Below are positions 29,007 through 36,645 of a stretch of 64,000 bases of DNA, piece after piece; position 1 is the stretch's first letter, and every line of letters starts with the position of its first letter. The translations under genes were made by a program, and so were the position numbers. This DNA comes from Pseudomonadota bacterium (GTDB taxonomy: Bacteria > Myxococcota_A > Polyangia > Polyangiales > Polyangiaceae): assembly GCA_023423895.1 (NCBI GenBank), contig JAFAER010000062.1:49009-113008 (forward strand). Direction: 5' to 3'. The notes beneath the pieces were generated by a model, which saw only the letters and a program-made list of their open reading frames with translations, did not search any database and had not been told where the DNA came from.

Positions 29007-29797
29007 CGATCACCTCCTTCGCCGCGGAGGTGTTGCTCGCTGCTTCGAACGACCGTCGCCGCGGACGCGCGTTCGAACTCTGCTGCGATGTCCGCCGGTG
29101 AGACCGGGCGATCCTCCCGGCTGTTTGCGCTCTCGACGAGCGTCACCGTTCGCGTCTCGCCTGGCTCGAAGCGCACGGCCGTCCCCGCAGGAATGTCGAG
29201 ATGTTTGCCGGCGGCCGCCGTGCGGTCGAAATCGAGCGCACCGTTCGTGCGGTCGAAGGGGAAGTGACTTCCTACCTGGATCGGTCGATCGCCGCGGCTC
29301 GTCACCTGGAGGGTCACGCGCTGCCGACCGCCGCCGTAGAGCTCGATGTTCCCCTCGAGCACCTCGATACCGCCCGGCGCCGCGTGCTCGGCATCGTCGC
29401 TCGCGTCGTGCTCGTGGTCGTGCTCGAACGAGGCGACGTCGGGGACCGGAAGAAACGAGCCGTAGAGCGCCAGCGCGAGGTCGCCGTGCTCGAGCGCGAT
29501 CGGGTCATGCACCGTGACGAGCTTCGTCCCATCCAAGAACGTTCCCTCGACCTGCACCTCGTGGACGAGTCCCGGTACACCGGGCAACACCTGCCTCTTG
29601 CCGAGGATCTTCCGCCCGACGTCCATCAGCTCCGCGACGGAGCGATCACCGTCCCGAATCAGCTCGAGCAACTGCGCAGCGAGCAACGCGACCGCCTCGG
29701 GGTAGTTCAACCGCAGACCACGGGCGAGCCGCTTCTGCGCGAGGAAGCCCGCGCCGTGCAGTACGAGCTTGTCGATGTCGCGGGGTGACAGATGCAT
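29003..29797 (-). CDS. ureAB: Fused urease gamma-beta subunit (UreA-UreB)
   Basis: A 264-residue fusion. Residues 1-100 are the gamma subunit (MHLSPRDIDKLVLHGAGFLA, LLELIRDGDRSVAELMDVGR, LPGVPGLVHEVQVEGTF); residues 143-245 are the beta subunit (GGIEVLEGNIEL, NSREDRPV is late). Between them lies an insertion of about 22 residues, 121-142, rich in His/Asp (EHDHEHDASDD). Helicobacter pylori UreA is also a gamma-beta fusion, so fusion itself is known; the His-rich linker may bind nickel. Encoded directly upstream of ureC, with ureD 46 bases before it. Confidence 0.93.
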
Positions 29798-29843
29798 GCG
29801 TGGGCTCTTCTCCTGATCCCCGTGGGCGGATGCGCGCCCTCAG

Positions 29844-30767
29844 TCAGTATCGAGAGACAAAGGGATCCACGGCGTTGATGTCCGGAAGGTTTCCGAGACG
29901 TGAACGCACTTCCGTGAGGGCGGCTCCGGGGCTCGATGCCGCCACCCTCGCGATCGCGCCTGGAACGGCGAGCGCCTCGGCGCGGGGCAGGGGGCTCGCC
30001 GCGACGACGAGGTCGCTCGACGGCGGCGCGATCGGCTGTCGAACGATCGCGTTCACCACCGGCGCGACGCTCTCGCCCACCGCCGTCAACGTCGCGAACG
30101 CTTCGAAGGTGCCGGCACGTTCGGAGATCGGCGCGTCGGTAGCGTCGAAACGAAGGGCGTCGGTGAGGATGCGACGACCTGCGTGGTCGATCGTCGTTCG
30201 AAGGTCCAACGCCGACATCGCCCAGCGGTCACCGAAGGCTGCACGGCCTGACGTGACCCCGTCGAGCACGACGCAGCCACCTTGCGGACCGAGCGTGACG
30301 TCGACCCGCTGCGTGTACCGCGCACCGGCGAACGCGGACACCGGATCGGGAAGCAGGATGAGTGTGCCTTCGACCTTCGCGCGCAAGACCTGGCTGGAGG
30401 ATCCGCGGAACACCTTCGTCGACGACTGCGTGAAGACCACCAGCGTCGCGCATCGCTCGACCACGATGTCGAGCTCGACCTCATCGCCGCCGACGAGCCC
30501 GCCGCCGAACGTCACGAGGCAGACGGATGCGCTGGTCGTTCCGGGGAACGTCGGTCTGACGAAGCGAAGCGGGCTCTCCGCTCGCGCCGAGACGAGCACC
30601 GTTCGCCCCCGAGCCCAGCCGGCGATGATCGTCCCACGTCCGGACGTCCACGACTCGTCCGTCACGCGACCCATCCTCGCGCCGGGTGTCGCGTGCAGCG
30701 CTTCAGGGATGACGACGTCGCTCGCCATCGACGGTGAGCTGTCGCCTGCGTTCGCGCCCTCGAGCAT
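29844..30767 (-). CDS. ureD: Urease accessory protein UreD
   Basis: A 307-residue UreD/UreH. The beta-helical pattern is visible in TFGGGLVGGDEVELDIVVERC, the conserved Thr/Gln segment VFTQSSTKVFRG and VLLPD-like ILLPDPVSAF. UreD scaffolds UreF and UreG on apo-urease and helps nickel enter. It is the first gene in the operon ureD-ureAB-ureC-ureF-ureG on the minus strand. No urea or nickel transporter genes lie on either side. Confidence 0.92.
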   Translation of the reverse strand: MLEGANAGDSSPSMASDVVIPEALHATPGARMGRVTDESWTSGRGTIIAGWARGRTVLVSARAESPLRFVRPTFPGTTSASVCLVTFGGGLVGGDEVELDIVVERCATLVVFTQSSTKVFRGSSSQVLRAKVEGTLILLPDPVSAFAGARYTQRVDVTLGPQGGCVVLDGVTSGRAAFGDRWAMSALDLRTTIDHAGRRILTDALRFDATDAPISERAGTFEAFATLTAVGESVAPVVNAIVRQPIAPPSSDLVVAASPLPRAEALAVPGAIARVAASSPGAALTEVRSRLGNLPDINAVDPFVSRY

Positions 30768-30898
30768 GTCGGGAACGGTTCACGATGCCCGTTGTCCAGT
30801 CAATTGGCACTCCGCGATCCACCCGTGACGATCGCGCGAAGGATCGCCACGGCGCGCGCGACGCAGCGGCGACGACTGCCTCGCATGTTCGAGCCAGA

Positions 30899-31459
30899 TC
30901 ACTGAAGCTGGTCGACGTGGGGCTCGACCGCGTAGTCCTTCACCTTCTTGGCTTCGACCTCGAAGCGGACCTGGTTCGGGCGCTTCGTGCGCTCGATCCG
31001 CATCACGGCCCAGTGTCCCGTCCATGACGAGCCATGGCGATCGGCGTCACATCCGCAGCGCGCGTCTCTCAACGAAGCCGTGGTGGCGTCCTCGGGGACC
31101 GTCACGACATCCACCATGTGCCCGAACCCGGGCACCTCACAGTGCGGTCCGGTATCGCCGCCGCAGCGGGATGTGGTGCTCGGGTCGAACAGAAACCAGC
31201 CGACGTTCTTGGGGGCACGGCTCGAGTACAGGAGCACGTAGGTGGAGCCGGGGTCGGCGTCCGTGATCGTGACCGTGACGTCGTTGCGCTGCTGGCGGTC
31301 ATTCTCGACGGCGAACAGCGCGTAGCCGTCCGAGCGGAACGTGCCGTCGATCGACGCGTTCGCCGTGTCGGCGACACACCCGACGGCGCCGAGGCTGGTG
31401 AGCGCAAGGAAGAGGGCTGAAGCGACGAAAGAGCGCGACCAGGATGCTGATGCTGACAT
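30899..31459 (-). CDS. Putative small lipoprotein
   Basis: A 186-residue exported protein with lipobox GAVGC. After the signal come beta strands (YALFAVENDRQQRNDVTVTI, STYVLLYSSRAPKNVGW) and two Cys pairs (CGCDAD and CGGDTG). I do not recognise a family. It is encoded just upstream of ureD's start on the same strand, with its own gap of about 130 bases, so a link to urease is not supported. Confidence 0.72.
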   Translation of the reverse strand: MSASASWSRSFVASALFLALTSLGAVGCVADTANASIDGTFRSDGYALFAVENDRQQRNDVTVTITDADPGSTYVLLYSSRAPKNVGWFLFDPSTTSRCGGDTGPHCEVPGFGHMVDVVTVPEDATTASLRDARCGCDADRHGSSWTGHWAVMRIERTKRPNQVRFEVEAKKVKDYAVEPHVDQLQ

Positions 31460-31624
31460 GGGCGTCCCGAGTCGAGCAAAGCCCGCGCCGGCTGCGCGGT
31501 GGAACCTTTCATGCGCGATTTCAGCAACTTTCGCCCGCCACCACCTTGCGAGTCGTTCGCCCGTCGACGCCCCGAGCGAGAACGGCCGTTCTCGCCAGCC
31601 CGTAGCCCGCCCGTACGTGCGCCG

Positions 31625-32467
31625 TCAGGACGCGTGATGTTTCGAGCGTCGCTTCTCGTCCACGAGCCTCGTCGACGACTGGATGTCCGTCGGAACGACC
31701 GGGGCCGTCACCTCGTGCGTCGCGCGCTGCACGTCGGCGAAGTCCGTCGCGAGCATCTGATCGATGAGCTCGACGACGCCCGCACCGCGCGGCTGGAGCA
31801 TGACGAGGTCGGCCCGAGCCTTCAGCGCAGGCACCGCGTTCGCCACCGCAACGCCGAGCCCGCACGCTGCGAGCAGCGAGTGATCGTTCTCGGCATCGCC
31901 GACACCGACCACCTCTTTCGGATCGATGCCGAGGTCCGAGAGCGCTGCACGGAGCCCGCTTGCCTTGTTGACCCCCGACGGCAGCACCATGACTGCGCCC
32001 TTGTTGAAGATGACCTCGAGCTCGAGACCCAGGTCGCGGATCGTCTCGAGCACCACCTGCTGATGGGGCTCCCACGTGGCGACGATGATGCGGCCGCACG
32101 AGATGGGACCGACGCCACGCTCGATCAGCGTCTGCGCGAACTCGGCCGGCGGCGCCGTCGCCAGCGGCCGCTCGCGCGGCGGCGCCGGGCAGGGGGTGTA
32201 GAGCAGCGCGCCGTTCTCTGCGACGACGATGTCGAACACATCGACCTCGGCGAACGTCCGCATCAGATCCTCGAGCTCCCGCCCCGTCACGAGCACGAGC
32301 TTGCGCCCAGCCTTCTTGGCGCGGCGTAGCGCGGCAAGTGTGTCCTTCGAGACCTTTCCGTCATCCGCCAGCGTCCCGTCGTAGTCCGTGGCCAGCGCCT
32401 TGAAACGCAAACGCTTCGCTGGTGCGGTCGCGGACGAACGGCGTGCGGAAGGCTCGTGCGTGGGCAT
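31625..32467 (-). CDS. HAD-superfamily hydrolase (Cof-type)
   Basis: A 280-residue phosphatase-like enzyme. Motif I is ATDYDGTLADDG (nucleophile Asp), motif II LVTGRE, motif III region with the long cap, and motif IV VVGVGDAENDHSLL. The cap is inserted between motifs II and III, the C2 cap type of Cof/YbjI/sucrose-phosphate-phosphatase proteins that hydrolyse sugar or nucleotide phosphates. ATG at 32467 is used; the upstream open frame is basic and unconserved. The substrate cannot be told. It is the last gene before the gene-poor 32.5-33.9 kb stretch. Confidence 0.85.
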   Translation of the reverse strand: MPTHEPSARRSSATAPAKRLRFKALATDYDGTLADDGKVSKDTLAALRRAKKAGRKLVLVTGRELEDLMRTFAEVDVFDIVVAENGALLYTPCPAPPRERPLATAPPAEFAQTLIERGVGPISCGRIIVATWEPHQQVVLETIRDLGLELEVIFNKGAVMVLPSGVNKASGLRAALSDLGIDPKEVVGVGDAENDHSLLAACGLGVAVANAVPALKARADLVMLQPRGAGVVELIDQMLATDFADVQRATHEVTAPVVPTDIQSSTRLVDEKRRSKHHAS

Positions 32468-32910
32468 GGAAGATGGCGGGCTGCAACGCACGTTCCGCCC
32501 AACGCCCGAGCTCCCATGCCGCACGGCCAGCATCGCCCTGCGACGAACGGCTCGTCGCCGCGGTTGCCGCTCGGCCGGCCGCGGCTGGGCAGCGCAAGCG
32601 CCGAACCCAGCCGGTGGATATGCGCGCGACGGAACTCGTCGCGCGCTGCGGGCCAGCCGCGCCCGAACCGAGCGAGCGGCTATGCGACCGTCGTGGCGAG
32701 CTCCGCCAGCGCCTGTTCGTCGGTGCCTCGGGGCTGCTTCGCCCAGGACGTCGCCGACGGACCAATGCCGAACCGGAACCCGACCCCAGAGCTCAGCGCC
32801 GGTTCGTCGGGGGCTCGGTGCTGCCGGCCCGACCAATGCCGGACCCAAACGCGGCGCGCCCGCCAACGGCCACGGCGCACCCCAGAAAACCCGGCCAATC
32901 GCGTACCGCG

Positions 32911-32938
32911 AGTTGACATAATGCATCTTATGCGAAAT
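32911..32938 (+). other. dif: Putative dif site (XerC/XerD recombination site)
   Basis: A 28-bp match to the chromosome dimer resolution site. Left arm AGTTGACATAA (32911-32921), six-base centre TGCATC, right arm TTATGCGAAAT (32928-32938). The core CATAA-N6-TTATG is perfect, and the right arm fits the XerD half TTATGTTAAAT of E. coli at 9 of 11 positions. The left arm matches the XerC half at 7 of 11. It sits in a gene-free region of a GC-rich genome, where an AT-rich dyad like this is unlikely by chance. Confidence 0.7.
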
Positions 32939-33322
32939 TCGGAGAGGGCCTGCCGGGGAGGGTGATCCGCGGCCCTCCTAAGGGTCAGCAACGGACGGAC
33001 AACCGACCGCGTGCTCGCGAAGCATCTGCTGTACGACGACGGCGTTGCCGCGGGCGCCCCAGCAGCAGGTTGCGAACCTGGGAATTGCCGGCGTGCGAAG
33101 GGCGTGCGTGCGTTCGGTCGGCGTCGCAACAGCAAGCACGGTTCGGGGCAGCTCGTGGTTCTCCGCGACCGCGGGCGGATCAACTCAGTGCCGACCGGCT
33201 GGCTCGTCGATCGTCACAGACGTCCGTGAGCGCGCGGCGTACTTCCGATGTGGCAAGTAGATCGATCATCCGCACGAGAACTCGTCTTCATTCGGCATGC
33301 CTGCCACTGACGCGCAGACGCT

Positions 33323-33568
33323 TCATCCGGCGGCGCGTGCGGCAGGCTGACAGGACGGACCGACGGACGTTGGCGGGCAGCTCGTGGCGTCCGTGGTCTT
33401 TCCGAGCCGTTCCTTCTCCAGCATCGTCAGAAGTCGCTCGATCGCGGTGTCGAAGATCTTCTCCAGGTCACCCGTCGGGTTGCGACGCGCACCTCGCCCG
33501 CGCGTTCCCCGCGGAACGATTCATTTGCGCAGCGCGGACGAGCGGCGGACACACTCGAGCGCCTCGAG
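33323..33568 (-). pseudogene. Decayed HNH endonuclease fragment
   Basis: Read on the minus strand, this gives RNPTGDLEKIFDTAIERLL followed by TMLEKERLGKT, which is the family-typical helix just before the HNH core in myxobacterial HNH endonucleases (GDLxxIFDxALxxLLxxLExxKL). An in-frame TGA at 33521-33523 precedes it. After ERLGKT the frame is lost: a second frame gives RHELPANVRRSV, resembling the family's RHIPAAVKRxV, but no HNH core remains. So it is a frameshifted relic, 385 bases from the dif-like site. Confidence 0.62.
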
Positions 33569-33896
33569 AGCTCAAACCTTGCTCGAGCTGCAGTCGATGT
33601 GACGGCCGCTCGTCGCGATCAGCGTCCGACGGCGTGCGAATCCAACGTTCGGTTGGCCTCGCACCAACGGCGAGCCCGAGTCGGCCAGCGGACGGCCCGG
33701 AGCTCGCCGCTCGAACGACGGTCACGTTCCGCTGGCGTGACCATCCATCGTTCTTCCGACAGCGGAGGCTGTCGCGCCAACGCCCGCGGTCCCGCGAAGG
33801 CCTTCAACTGCACCAACATCCAAGGGCGCGCGCCACGGGCCGTCGAGCGGCTCCCGCGTGACGAGCCTCGGCACGCACGTGCGCCCGGATGCGCGC

Positions 33897-35228
33897 TCAG
33901 TTTCGCGCCGTGGTCGCCCGCGGCGGTAGCGGCGGCGTGACGCCGATGCCGAGGAACGTCCCGGCGTTCGTCATCACGTAGGCGCGACCGGCGTACGCCG
34001 CCGGCGTCTGCGCGAAGCCGGTGCCGAGATCGATCCCGTCGATGACCTTGCCGTTTCGAGGCGACATCAAGAACAGCCCGTACCGGCTCGTCCCGACCAG
34101 GATGGCGCCGGCGAACGCCACGGGCGCCGTCACACCGCCCTCGGGCACCTTGTTCCGCCACAAGACACGGCCGGTGAAGGGGTCGATCCCCATCAGGCCG
34201 CTCGTCGCGCTCGACGCGAGCAGGATCTTCTTCGCCGGGACGGTCGGACCACCCTTGTCGGGACCGGCCGGATGCGGTTCGTGCGCCGGCTCGTCGAAGA
34301 GCATGAGGTCCGTGACGCCGATGGCCTTGTCGTTCGACCACACGCGCGCGCCGCTCGTCGCGTCCAGCGCGTACAGGCCACCGGCGTAGCTCGAGACGTA
34401 GACCACGCGCCCCTGCGGGTGCGTGTCGAGGATCGGCGTCGTGTCGACGTCGAGGTACCGCGGGGCCTCACCGCCGGCCTGCTCGGCCTCGGCAGAGAGG
34501 TCGACCGGAGTCCACTTCTCGGAGCCGTCGCGGCTGTCGTACGCGATGACGTGCCCGTCCGAATACGCCATGTAGACGAGGCCCGAAACCGGATCGACGC
34601 CAGGCCCGGCGTGTCCGCTGATCTCCATTCCGAGCGCAGGCGTCCGGTGCACCTGCCACTTCGGCTGGCCCGTTCGGCGATCGATCGCGAAGAGGAAGTC
34701 GGAGGCGTTGCTGAACATCACGGTCTCGCCGAGGCGCACCGGCTTGCGCGCGACCTCCGCGCCCGTGTCGAAGCGATAGACCAGCGTCCCCGTCGCGGCC
34801 TTCACGGCGTAGAGCGCGCCGTCGTTCGAGCCGAAGTAGACGTAGTCCATCTCGCCGTCGTAGAGCGGCTCGCTCTGGACGAGGCCCGCGGTCTCGAACC
34901 GCCAGATCGTGCTGCCGTCGCCGGCACGGAGCGCGTACAGCCCGCGATCGGAGGAGCCGACGAACACGCGATCGTGCTCGGGATCGAGCTCCGGCTTGCC
35001 GCGCTCCCAGTCTTCGCCCTGCGTGCGGCCTTCGATCGTCAGCTTCCGATGCGCGAATACGTGCATCGAGCCGCTGGGCCGGTTGTACCAGCTCGGGACC
35101 TCGGGGTTGACGCGATCGCCGCCGAACAGATCGCCGAGGCCGCACGCCGATGTTCCAAGCGCGACGACGCACGTTAAGCTCGCGATGCCGGCGATGCTCG
35201 CGACGGTGCGCTCGATGCGGGTGCTCAT
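33897..35228 (-). CDS. BamB-like PQQ beta-propeller lipoprotein
   Basis: A 443-residue exported lipoprotein, lipobox TSAC, with eight-bladed PQQ-type repeats (RVFVGSSDRGLYALRAGDGS, YVYFGSNDGALYAVKAATGT, and others with Asp/Gly/Trp closing pattern). BamB lipoproteins have this fold and assist outer-membrane protein assembly. The neighbour upstream on the same strand, 35 bases away, has the single-span TPR layout of YfgM, which lies next to bamB in enterobacteria. ATG at 35228 is chosen for the signal peptide. The blades also match PQQ enzymes, but the enzyme cofactor residues are not evident. Confidence 0.8.
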   Translation of the reverse strand: MSTRIERTVASIAGIASLTCVVALGTSACGLGDLFGGDRVNPEVPSWYNRPSGSMHVFAHRKLTIEGRTQGEDWERGKPELDPEHDRVFVGSSDRGLYALRAGDGSTIWRFETAGLVQSEPLYDGEMDYVYFGSNDGALYAVKAATGTLVYRFDTGAEVARKPVRLGETVMFSNASDFLFAIDRRTGQPKWQVHRTPALGMEISGHAGPGVDPVSGLVYMAYSDGHVIAYDSRDGSEKWTPVDLSAEAEQAGGEAPRYLDVDTTPILDTHPQGRVVYVSSYAGGLYALDATSGARVWSNDKAIGVTDLMLFDEPAHEPHPAGPDKGGPTVPAKKILLASSATSGLMGIDPFTGRVLWRNKVPEGGVTAPVAFAGAILVGTSRYGLFLMSPRNGKVIDGIDLGTGFAQTPAAYAGRAYVMTNAGTFLGIGVTPPLPPRATTARN

Positions 35229-35263
35229 GTTCGTTCTGGATTCGACGCGTTCACGCCCGAAGG

Positions 35264-36565
35264 TCAATGCCCGCCACCGGGCGGGCTACCGCCGCCCTTT
35301 CGCTGCATCTGCTCGATCATCCGCCGGATCTGCTCCGGCGTCAGGTTCGCGCCGCCCGCCGGAGGCACCATCGACTTGGGCGCCGCGGCCGGATCGATCT
35401 CGCGGAGGCGGTCCATCGCGACCTCGCGGAGGTACGGGAAGCTCGGGGGGACCGGGAGCCCGACGGCGATGGGGTCGTCGACCTTGTCGAGGCTGTCCTT
35501 CACCTTGAGGAGCAGCTCTTTCGCCTTCTCCTTGTCGCCCTTGTTCATGAGCACGCGCGCCTGGTGGTACTGCGCGAGCTCCTTGAAGCCCCTCACGTCG
35601 ACGGCGATCTCGAGCTCCTTGAACGCTGCGAGCGCCGCTTCCAGGTACTTGTCCTTCTCGGCCGGCGTGGCGTCGGCCTTCAGCTCGTTCGCGAAGCCGA
35701 GGCCCTCGAGCGCCCTGCCCTTGACCTCGTTGTCGGCCGCGGCGAGCGCGGAGCCCTTCACGTCGGTGAAGGCGGTGATTGCGCCGTCGTCGTCGCGCTT
35801 GTCGAGCAGGAGCGAGCCCTCCGCGAGGCGGGCGAGAATGGCCGCGCCCGTGCCGGGGAACTTCGACTGCACTTCCTGGTACTGCTTGAGCGCGGCGGCT
35901 CGCCGATCGTCGAAGGTCTTGTAGTACTGCTGACGGCTGTCGTCGTCGTCGTCGCCCTTCCGCGGCTCACCGATCGGCGAGCGCTGCGCCTCGACCGCCT
36001 TCGTGAGGATGAGCGACGCCTCGGTCTCACGCTTGTTGTCGTAGTAGAGGAAGCCCGCAACTCCGAGCAGGCCGAGGCAGAGCGCGACGCCGACGATCTG
36101 AACCAGCTTCTGGTTCTTCTTCGCCCAGTCGCTCAGCTTCGCGGTGCGCTCGATGAGCGGATCGGCGTCCGCTGCGACGGCCACGGTGCGGCGCGGCTCG
36201 GCGCGCTTGCCGATGGTGGAGAGCTTCTTGGAAGCCGCGACCTCGAGGCCGCCCTTCTTCTTGCCCTTCTTCTTCGCAGCGCGGCGCTCGGCGAGCTTGC
36301 GCTCCTCTTCGCGGGCGAGCGCTTCGATCTCGTCGTCGGCGCCGAGCGCAGCGACACGACGGGCGATCGCGGCGGGGTTCGCCACGTCGTCGTCGTCGGA
36401 CTCGTCGGACTCGCCCGCGTCTGCGCGTTCGGCCACGGCCACGTCCGCATCCTTGTCGGACTTGTCGGACGTCGTCTCGGCGCTCTCGGTCCCCTCCACG
36501 CCGGCGGCCGGCGCGTCGCTCTTCTTCTCCTCGAGCTCGTCTTCGCTGCGTTTTTCGTCGCTCAC
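35264..36565 (-). CDS. YfgM-like single-span TPR protein
   Basis: A 433-residue protein with a highly charged, low-complexity N-terminal part, one membrane span (VQIVGVALCLGLLGVAGFLYY, about 168-188), then TPR-like helices (AALKQYQEVQSKFPGTGAAIL and LGFANELKADATPAEKDK). This N-in/C-out layout matches YfgM, an ancillary subunit of the Sec translocon. GTG start at 36565, since the upstream extension is unconserved. It precedes the BamB-like gene by 35 bases, mirroring the yfgM-bamB order of enterobacteria. Confidence 0.75.
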   Translation of the reverse strand: MSDEKRSEDELEEKKSDAPAAGVEGTESAETTSDKSDKDADVAVAERADAGESDESDDDDVANPAAIARRVAALGADDEIEALAREEERKLAERRAAKKKGKKKGGLEVAASKKLSTIGKRAEPRRTVAVAADADPLIERTAKLSDWAKKNQKLVQIVGVALCLGLLGVAGFLYYDNKRETEASLILTKAVEAQRSPIGEPRKGDDDDDSRQQYYKTFDDRRAAALKQYQEVQSKFPGTGAAILARLAEGSLLLDKRDDDGAITAFTDVKGSALAAADNEVKGRALEGLGFANELKADATPAEKDKYLEAALAAFKELEIAVDVRGFKELAQYHQARVLMNKGDKEKAKELLLKVKDSLDKVDDPIAVGLPVPPSFPYLREVAMDRLREIDPAAAPKSMVPPAGGANLTPEQIRRMIEQMQRKGGGSPPGGGH

Positions 36566-36645
36566 GCGGGGGACAATAGCCTCAGCGTCCCGAGCAGTCG
36601 AGCCCAGGTTTTCGAGCGCGGCTCGACGCGGATCGCCCCAGTTTC

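Larger units (their letters stand above)
32468..33896. other. Gene-poor 1.4 kb with dif-like site and HNH relic
   Basis: No convincing intact gene on either strand: all frames give Arg/Ser-rich text without family motifs. It holds a dif-like XerCD site (32911-32938), a decayed HNH endonuclease piece (about 33323-33568), and imperfect repeats of GACCAATGCCG (around 32759 and 32834). The rest shows nothing I can explain. Confidence 0.6.

Noticed and set aside
32955..32962. KOPS-like octamer GGGGAGGG
   Set aside because: A single match pointing away from the dif-like site carries no orientation information.
33250..33262. GTGGCAAGTAGAT shared with 62990-63002
   Set aside because: A 13-mer without related flanks; positions relative to the HNH pieces differ, so chance is likely.
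32962..33861. 299-codon frame in the gene-poor gap
   Set aside because: Arg/Ser-rich with no family; the opposite strand carries an HNH relic.
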